64,000 nucleotides of DNA, from NCBI RefSeq assembly GCF_902459695.1, contig NZ_CABPRZ010000011.1, positions 1 through 64,000 on the forward strand. The letters run 5' to 3'. The stretch is from Pandoraea terrae (GTDB lineage Bacteria > Pseudomonadota > Gammaproteobacteria > Burkholderiales > Burkholderiaceae). The notes below the pieces were generated by a model, which was given only the letters and a program-made list of their open reading frames with translations, was not told the DNA's origin and did not search any database. Shown here piece by piece: positions 58,559 through 64,000 of the stretch (position 1 is the first letter of the stretch; each line of letters opens with the position of its first letter). A program made the position numbers and the translations under genes.

Positions 58559-59506
58559 ATGCTGTTCGATCTGATCGCCCGTTACGGGCTGGCTCTCGTC
58601 TTCCTCAATATCCTGGGGCAGGCGCTCGGCTTGCCTGTTCCCGCATACCCCACGCTCATCCTGACCGCGTCGGCCGGCACATTTTCGCCACCAACGATCC
58701 TGGTCGTCGCCCTGGCGGCCGCGTTGATCGGTGACGCGGTCTGGTTCCTGGCAGGGCGCCGCTTCGGCAGCCAGATCCTTCGGCTGATGTGCCGGCTGTC
58801 GATTTCACCCGACAGTTGCGTTAGCCGCACGGAAGGCGCGCTCGAGCGCCACGGCTTCCGGATTCTGATGTTCGCGAAATTCATCCCCGGACTATCGGCG
58901 CTCGCCGTGCCGATGGCCGGTGCGCTCGGTGTGCGGTGGCGCACGTTTGTCCTTTTCGATGCCATCGGCGCGCTGCTCTGGTCGGGCGTCGCGGTGACGC
59001 TCGGCACCATGTTCGCGAGCCGCATCAATCCCGTACTCGACGCGCTCGATACCCTGGGCCGCGGGGCGTTGTGGCTGGTGCTGCTGTTGTTCGTGCTGTA
59101 TCTGGCCAATCGCTGGCTCAACCGCTACCGGCTGCTCCGCTCACTGCGAATGGCGCGCATCGGCGTCGAAACGCTCGAGGAATGGATGAAGGAGGAGGTC
59201 TCACCGGTGGTCATCGACGTCCGGTCGAACTCACGCCGCGCCGTCGATCCGTTCACGATTCCCGGCGCAATCTCTCTCGACCCCGAAAAACTGGGCACCC
59301 AGCTCAAGGAAGTGCCGCGCGACCGCAAAATCGTCGTGTATTGCGCCTGCCCGAACGAAGTTTCGGCCGCAAAACTGGCTCAACAACTGCGTTCGCAGGG
59401 CTTCAAGGATGTGCGCCCGCTTCTCGGCGGTCTCGATGCCTGGCGTGACAGAGGGCTGACCGTGCAGAAGATTGAAGGTGCCGAGATGCTGGTACCCGCG
59501 AATTAG
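58559..59506 (+). CDS. DedA-family membrane protein fused to a rhodanese domain
   Basis: At 315 residues it combines an N-terminal DedA (SNARE-associated/VTT) membrane domain (GLALVFLNILGQALGLPVPA; FAKFIPGLSALAVPMAGALG) with a C-terminal rhodanese-like domain that carries the active-site cysteine in VVYCACPNEVSAAKL. DedA proteins are flippases or transporters for undecaprenyl or phospholipid carriers. The rhodanese part could sense sulfur or act as a protein partner. ATG at 58559. I recall this fusion as recurrent in betaproteobacteria. Confidence 0.9.
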   Translation: MLFDLIARYGLALVFLNILGQALGLPVPAYPTLILTASAGTFSPPTILVVALAAALIGDAVWFLAGRRFGSQILRLMCRLSISPDSCVSRTEGALERHGFRILMFAKFIPGLSALAVPMAGALGVRWRTFVLFDAIGALLWSGVAVTLGTMFASRINPVLDALDTLGRGALWLVLLLFVLYLANRWLNRYRLLRSLRMARIGVETLEEWMKEEVSPVVIDVRSNSRRAVDPFTIPGAISLDPEKLGTQLKEVPRDRKIVVYCACPNEVSAAKLAQQLRSQGFKDVRPLLGGLDAWRDRGLTVQKIEGAEMLVPAN

Positions 59507-59553
59507 ATTGTGTACAACTGAGTGACGCACATCTTTGGTGCATCACTCGGGAA

Positions 59554-60009
59554 TCAGGCTTCGTTCAACGCATCTCGCAAGGCCAGCAACTGCGCGCGCA
59601 GCGCGGTCTGCTCATCGGCAGTTTGCCCGCTCGCGTGCAACACCTGTGAAGGCACAAGGCGCGCTTCCCGTTTCAGGCTCACCCCACGCGGCGTCAGTTC
59701 GATGAAGACCTGACGCTCGTCGTCATCCCCCCGGCGGCGGGCCAGCAGGCCCATGTTTTCCAGGCGTTTCAGCAAGGGGGTCAGGGTCCCCGAGTCAAGA
59801 CCGAGACGTGTTCCGAGATGACTGACAGGCACGTCGTCCGCTTCCCACAGCACCAGCATCGCAAGGTACTGCGGGTAGGTCAACCCCAGCCGATCGAGGA
59901 ACGGTTTGTACGCCTTCGTCATCGCCAGGGATGCCGAATACAAAGCAAAGCCAAGTTGCGCTTCGAGCGCAGTGCCGGTTTTCATTGCCGAATTTTTACT
60001 GCTCGCCAT
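59554..60009 (-). CDS. OhrR-like MarR-family regulator without the sensing cysteine
   Basis: This 151-residue winged-helix regulator matches the OhrR group (LGFALYSASLAMTKAYKPFL, then LGLTYPQYLAMLVLWE, recognition helix region LGLDSGTLTPLLKRLEN, wing RRGDDDERQVFIELT). In OhrR the N-terminal QLCFALYS carries the cysteine that reacts with organic peroxides. Here it is QLGFALYS, and the whole protein has no cysteine. The start used is MASSKN at 60009. No ohr gene is nearby. It may be a paralogue sensing something else. Confidence 0.88.
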   Translation of the reverse strand: MASSKNSAMKTGTALEAQLGFALYSASLAMTKAYKPFLDRLGLTYPQYLAMLVLWEADDVPVSHLGTRLGLDSGTLTPLLKRLENMGLLARRRGDDDERQVFIELTPRGVSLKREARLVPSQVLHASGQTADEQTALRAQLLALRDALNEA

Positions 60010-60037
60010 ACGTGAGAATCCATCCTTTCGAATTTCT

Positions 60038-60064
60038 ATTGTGCGATATTTTATTGCACACAAT
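60038..60064. promoter_or_regulatory. probable operator of the OhrR-like regulator
   Basis: ATTGTG and CACAAT flank an imperfect 27-base dyad (the TTGCACACAA half is the better one), 28 bases before the regulator start. It resembles OhrR-type TTGTGTGCAA half-sites as I remember them, suggesting self-regulation. Confidence 0.5.
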
Positions 60065-60576
60065 GTATATGCGCCATGGGAGAGATCCCCTGATTGACCG
60101 GAAAAGTTGAAGTTTTGAGCAGCGGGAAAGGGCCTCCCGTCGGGGCGGGAAAAAGGCCGTCGAAAAAATGCGTGAAAAAACGCGTCTCACGCCGAAAAAG
60201 CCGTTTCCGGGGAAAAAATAGGCTCAAAAAATACGTCTCACCCTGAAAAAACGTGTCCGAGCCCTCCGCAAAACACGTCATGAGGAAAAAATGACCTCGA
60301 AAAATACGTCTCGGGCCATCCGGTCCTGTCCGGGGCGAACAAGAAAAAGTTGGATTCCCGGCAGGATCACGGCGTGCGATGCCGATTAAAATTTAGGCGG
60401 CAAAACGTCGAAATATTTTTGGTGACCAAAAATCGCGAGACGTGAGGTGTTTTCACCGGATGGCGATCGCGCTTTCAAAATGCCTCGACGGCCGATACCA
60501 TGAGACCCAACTACGCATCCCCAAGCCGTCGCCTCGCCGCGCCGACGGCTGAACTCAATACGGAAATCCATCACCC
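60065..60576. other. gene-free stretch with repeated A-tracts upstream of the ClC gene
   Basis: About 510 bases without a convincing gene. From 60150 to 60304 there are roughly ten A-tracts of four to six bases, about every 12-23 bases, and three copies of AAAAA-x-x-CGTCTC at 60175-60187, 60226-60239 and 60300-60312. This is the most repetitive stretch in the window and may be curved DNA. It lies between the divergent MarR gene and the ClC gene. Confidence 0.55.
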
Positions 60577-62331
60577 GTGTCTGCAGCGTCCGTCTGGGCC
60601 AAGTTGCCCGCCGTCGTTTGGGTCCGGCGCCAGTTCGCGCCCAACACCGTGCAGATCACGCTGCTGCTCGCCGGATTCGTCGGCCTGCTCGGCGCGCTGG
60701 CCACGGTCGCGTTTCGCGAAGCCCTTGGCGGCCTGCAATTCCTGCTCGCCGGACATCACGCGGGCATGGTCGAGCTCGCGAAGCACCTGAACTGGTGGCA
60801 ACGGCTGCTCCTGCCGACCGCCGGCGGTCTCGTTGCCGGCCTGATCCTACAGTACTCGACGCGCTGGGTGCCAAAGAAGGGCGCCGACGATTACATGGAA
60901 GCCATTGCGATCGGCTCCGGCGTCATCAGCCTGCGCCAGACGCTCGTCAAAAGTCTTTCGTCGCTGTGTTCGGTGGCCTCGGGGGCTTCGATCGGCCGGG
61001 AAGGACCGATGGTCCAGCTTGCCGCCATGTTCGCGTCGCTGGTCGGCCGCGTGCTCGCGTTCCCGCCCGAGCGTTTGCGACTGCTGGTGGCGTGCGGCGC
61101 GACCGCCGGCATCACGTCGGCGTACAACGCGCCGATTGCCGGCGCGTTGTTCATCTCGGAAATCGTCTATGGATCGATCACGACAGCCACGCTCGGGCCG
61201 TTGGTCGTCGCGTCCGTCATCGCCAACATCGTCATCCGCCAGTTCCTTGGCTACGACGCGGTCTATCAGATGCCGCGCTTCGATTTCGTGTCCGGCTGGG
61301 AAGTGTTTTTCTACCTCGGTCTCGGTGTGCTTGCCGGGGTGCTCGCGCCGTTGTTCCTGCGCCTGCTCGACACCGCGAAGCAGGGCTTCGGATCGTTGAC
61401 GGTGCCGCTGTTCGCGCGGCTCGCGCTCGGCGGACTCGGGGTCGGGATACTATCGCTGCACGTGCCGCAGGTTTGGGGCAACGGCTACAGCGTGGTCAAT
61501 TCGATCTTGCATTCGTCCTGGGCGTGGCAAGCGCTGGCGATGGTGCTGCTGTTCAAAGTGCTGGCCACGGCGTCGTCGGCCGGATCCGGCGCAGTCGGCG
61601 GGGTGTTCACGCCAACCTTGTTCGTGGGCGCTGCGCTCGGCAGCCTTTATGGCATTGGCATGAACGCCCTCGCGCCCGAGACGGCGTCGGTGGCAAGCAG
61701 TTACGCGGTCGTCGGCATGGGCGCGTTTCTCGCGGCCACGACCTATGCGCCGCTCATGTCGATCCTCATGATCTTCGAAATGACGTTGAGCTATCAGGTC
61801 GTGTTGCCGCTGATGCTCGCGTGCATCACCGCTTACCTGACAGCGCACGCGCTGCGCGAAGACTCCGTCTACGCCAAATCGCTGCATCGCAACCGTGCCG
61901 CCGAGCGCTGGATCGAAGGGGCAAGCGGCACGGACGGCGTCCGCGTGCGCGCACTCGCCGTCGACAACAACGCGGTCATCCCGAGCGATGCTTCGGCCGC
62001 CGCCATCACGGAACGGTTCAAGCAAACCGGTTACCGCAACCTGGTGGTGCTCGACAGCGGCGCCAAGGTGCTCGGGCTGCTGCGCAATGCGGGATGGTGG
62101 CAGCGCGAAGCGACGGGCGAGCCGGCCGACTGGAAAGCGCTGCTCGTCCCCTGCAAACCGCTCGACGGCGCGATGACGCTGGTCGACGCCCTGCACGCTG
62201 CCGGCCCGCTTGGCGGCGACTGGATTCCGGTCGCCGATGAAGACGGCGGCTGGCTCGGGGTCGTGTCGCTGCCCGGGTTGATCGAAATCCTGACAAAAAC
62301 GCGCGCGGAAGCGGCGAAGACACGCCGATGA
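60577..62331 (+). CDS. ClC-type chloride channel/antiporter with C-terminal CBS-like region
   Basis: At 584 residues it has the ClC membrane core: GSGVISLRQTLVKSLSSL, GASIGREGPMVQLAAMFAS with the gating glutamate expected of Cl-/H+ exchangers, and GAVGGVFTPTLFVGAALGSL. The C-terminal 130 residues look like a CBS pair (AITERFKQTGYRNLVVLDSG). The GTG start at 60577 follows GGAAATCC. Its stop overlaps the mnmC start by four bases. Confidence 0.9.
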   Translation: MSAASVWAKLPAVVWVRRQFAPNTVQITLLLAGFVGLLGALATVAFREALGGLQFLLAGHHAGMVELAKHLNWWQRLLLPTAGGLVAGLILQYSTRWVPKKGADDYMEAIAIGSGVISLRQTLVKSLSSLCSVASGASIGREGPMVQLAAMFASLVGRVLAFPPERLRLLVACGATAGITSAYNAPIAGALFISEIVYGSITTATLGPLVVASVIANIVIRQFLGYDAVYQMPRFDFVSGWEVFFYLGLGVLAGVLAPLFLRLLDTAKQGFGSLTVPLFARLALGGLGVGILSLHVPQVWGNGYSVVNSILHSSWAWQALAMVLLFKVLATASSAGSGAVGGVFTPTLFVGAALGSLYGIGMNALAPETASVASSYAVVGMGAFLAATTYAPLMSILMIFEMTLSYQVVLPLMLACITAYLTAHALREDSVYAKSLHRNRAAERWIEGASGTDGVRVRALAVDNNAVIPSDASAAAITERFKQTGYRNLVVLDSGAKVLGLLRNAGWWQREATGEPADWKALLVPCKPLDGAMTLVDALHAAGPLGGDWIPVADEDGGWLGVVSLPGLIEILTKTRAEAAKTRR

Positions 62332-64000
62332 CTGCACCGATTGTCCCGGCCCGGCCAGCCTTCGCCGATAACGGCACGCCGTTTTCCGACGACTTCGGCG
62401 ATGTGTATCACAGCGTCAACGGCGCGCTCGGGCAGGCGCGTCACGTCTTTCTCGGCGGCAACGGTCTGCCGCAGCGTTGGCGCGGGCGCGAACAATTTGT
62501 CATTGTCGAAACGGGCTTCGGGCTCGGCCTCAATTTCCTCGCCACATGGGCGAGCTGGCTGGCCGACGAACAGCGTCCGAAGCGTCTGCACTTCGTTTCC
62601 GTCGAGAAATTTCCATTCCGGCCCGATGATCTGCGCCGCATGCTCGAGGCGACGATCGCGCAGCCGGAGATGACCGAGCTCGCGCCCCTCGCGTGGCAAC
62701 TTTGCGCGCTTTGGCCGTTGCCGTTGCCCGGATTGCATCGGCTTGAACCGGCCCCCGGGCTGACGCTGACAGTCGGCTTCGGCGATTTCTTCGACGTCAT
62801 GCCCGCCCTGCGCGTCGGCGCGGATGCCTTCTTCCTCGACGGCTTCTCGCCCGCAAAGAACCCTGAAATGTGGACGCCGGCGGTTTTCAAGACGCTTGCC
62901 CGCATGGCGCGCGACGGTGCGACGATCTCGACATACACCGCCGTCGGCCAGATCCGCCGCGATCTGAACGCGGCCGGATTCGTCGTCGAACGGCGGCCCG
63001 GCTTCGGTTTCAAGCGCCATATGCTGGCAGGCCATTACGCGCCGCCTTACAAAATGCGGCGCTACGATCCGCCTGCGGCCGCGCACCCGTCGCGGCGCGC
63101 GGCCATCGTCGTCGGCGCCGGCATGGCGGGGGCGGCAATGGCCAACCGCCTGGCCGTTCGCGGCTGGCAAGTCACGGTATTCGATCGGGCGGACGGTCCG
63201 GGCACCGCTGCGTCCGGCAATCCGGTGGGCGTGTTCCATCCGCAGCTGTCTGCCGATGACAATCTGCTCTCGCGGCTGACGCGCGCGGGGTTCCTCTACG
63301 CGTTGTCGCATTGGCGGGCATTGCCCGGGGGCGTGCCGGGCACGGCGAACGGGCTGCTGCAGGTGGCCACGAACACCGACGAGGCCGCTGCAATACGGCG
63401 AATGGTGACGCTGCAGGCCTATCCGCCCGAATATGTCCGTTGGGTCGAGCCGGACGAAGCGTCGCAATTGGCCGGCGATACGGTCTCCTTCGGCGGGCTT
63501 TGGTTCGCCCGGGGCGGCTCGGTGTCGCCAGCGCGGCTGTGCCGCGCGGAAATCGCCACGGCCGTTGCGACAGGCCGGGTTTCGACCGTGTTCGGCGCGC
63601 GAGCCGCTCGTCTGACGCGCGACGGTGAAGACTGGGCAGTGCTGGATCACAATGACGCGCTGTTGGGCAAAGCGCCGGTGGTTGTCCTGGCTACCGCCGA
63701 CGAGACCCGGCCGCTGCTCGCGCCGTGGCTGCCCGACACATGCCTGCCCATCCGTGCGGTGCGCGGCCAGTTGACGTTCCTGCGCGCCGGCAGTCTGCCA
63801 AACCTGCAGGTACCCGTCTGCGGCGATGGCTACGTGGCGCCAGGCGGGGCGTCCGATGCGGGCCCCGTAACGGGCGCGACATACGGCTTCGACGACGACG
63901 GCACGGAGATCCGCGCTGCGGAGCATGACGCCAATCTGGCGCGGTTGGCGGCCCTGTTACCGGGCCAACGTGACGTGGCGAGTGAGCGTGGCGGACTCGC
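62328..64000 (+). CDS. mnmC: bifunctional tRNA mnm5U34 methyltransferase/oxidoreductase MnmC, N-terminal part
   Basis: The gene runs off the right edge (557 codons seen). The N-terminal methyltransferase domain holds FVIVETGFGLGLNFLATW (SAM site) and DAFFLDGFSPAKNPEMW. The FAD oxidoreductase domain starts with AIVVGAGMAGAAMANRLA and has PVGVFHPQLSADD. MnmC converts cmnm5U34 made by MnmE/MnmG to mnm5U34 in tRNA. The ATG overlaps the ClC stop (ATGA). Confidence 0.95.
   Translation, partial: MTAPIVPARPAFADNGTPFSDDFGDVYHSVNGALGQARHVFLGGNGLPQRWRGREQFVIVETGFGLGLNFLATWASWLADEQRPKRLHFVSVEKFPFRPDDLRRMLEATIAQPEMTELAPLAWQLCALWPLPLPGLHRLEPAPGLTLTVGFGDFFDVMPALRVGADAFFLDGFSPAKNPEMWTPAVFKTLARMARDGATISTYTAVGQIRRDLNAAGFVVERRPGFGFKRHMLAGHYAPPYKMRRYDPPAAAHPSRRAAIVVGAGMAGAAMANRLAVRGWQVTVFDRADGPGTAASGNPVGVFHPQLSADDNLLSRLTRAGFLYALSHWRALPGGVPGTANGLLQVATNTDEAAAIRRMVTLQAYPPEYVRWVEPDEASQLAGDTVSFGGLWFARGGSVSPARLCRAEIATAVATGRVSTVFGARAARLTRDGEDWAVLDHNDALLGKAPVVVLATADETRPLLAPWLPDTCLPIRAVRGQLTFLRAGSLPNLQVPVCGDGYVAPGGASDAGPVTGATYGFDDDGTEIRAAEHDANLARLAALLPGQRDVASERGGL

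Noticed and set aside
60051-60281. A Phe-rich 76-codon minus-strand frame through the A-tract region
   Set aside because: The Phe runs come from the A-tracts read backwards; no ribosome site or relatives.
60150-60312. CRISPR array
   Set aside because: The repeated units are short, unevenly spaced and without uniform spacers; no cas genes are nearby.

Overview
The window looks like chromosomal DNA of a GC-rich betaproteobacterium, most likely family Burkholderiaceae and possibly Pandoraea. This rests on the origin layout (dnaA-dnaN-gyrB to the left, rpmH-rnpA-yidD-yidC-mnmE to the right of a DnaA-box region), the protein styles (OmpC-type porin, PA2778/PA2779-like pair, DedA-rhodanese fusion) and the high GC content. 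The genus is an inference. I found no rRNA, tRNA, CRISPR array or intact insertion sequence.

Layout. 1-631: the start of a zinc-ribbon class III cyclase that leaves the window. 783-8330: a potassium operon kdpFABCD, preceded by a 30-residue membrane microprotein and a KdpE-like site; the response regulator gene kdpE does not follow kdpD. 9089-11017: kup, a second potassium uptake system. 11722-22388: an accessory catabolic island with a Rieske oxygenase, a one-chain cupin plus ferredoxin-reductase protein, a VOC plus MDR-reductase fusion, an EthD protein, an HTH-citrate-synthase-fold enzyme, a racemase, an alpha/beta hydrolase and two LysR regulators. A broken tetR with a 29-bp palindrome and an M20 peptidase remnant show the island has been rearranged.

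22422-30623: a peptide or opine type ABC transporter (solute-binding protein, two permeases, two ATPases) followed by a YtcJ-like amidohydrolase and a COG0523 (CobW-type) metal GTPase, apparently one operon. 30838-33821: a C39-peptidase lipoprotein with its PA2779-like partner, and a porin. 34020-43944: a tight seven-gene operon for uptake and breakdown of what is probably a quaternary-ammonium or betaine-like compound (ProXWV-type transporter, aldehyde dehydrogenase, M19-family dipeptidase-like protein, an unrecognised 773-residue protein, a type-2 malate/lactate dehydrogenase), divergent from a LysR gene. This locus and the catabolic island are the best candidates for undescribed pathways.

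44151-54476: the replication-origin core, with gyrB, dnaN and dnaA on the minus strand, oriC at about 49607-50257, and rpmH, rnpA, yidD, yidC and mnmE on the plus strand. 54886-64000: small secreted proteins, a 2'-5' RNA ligase-family gene, an MHYT membrane protein, a DedA-rhodanese fusion, an OhrR-like MarR regulator that lacks the peroxide-sensing cysteine, a ClC chloride transporter with C-terminal CBS-like region, and the first part of mnmC, which runs off the right edge.
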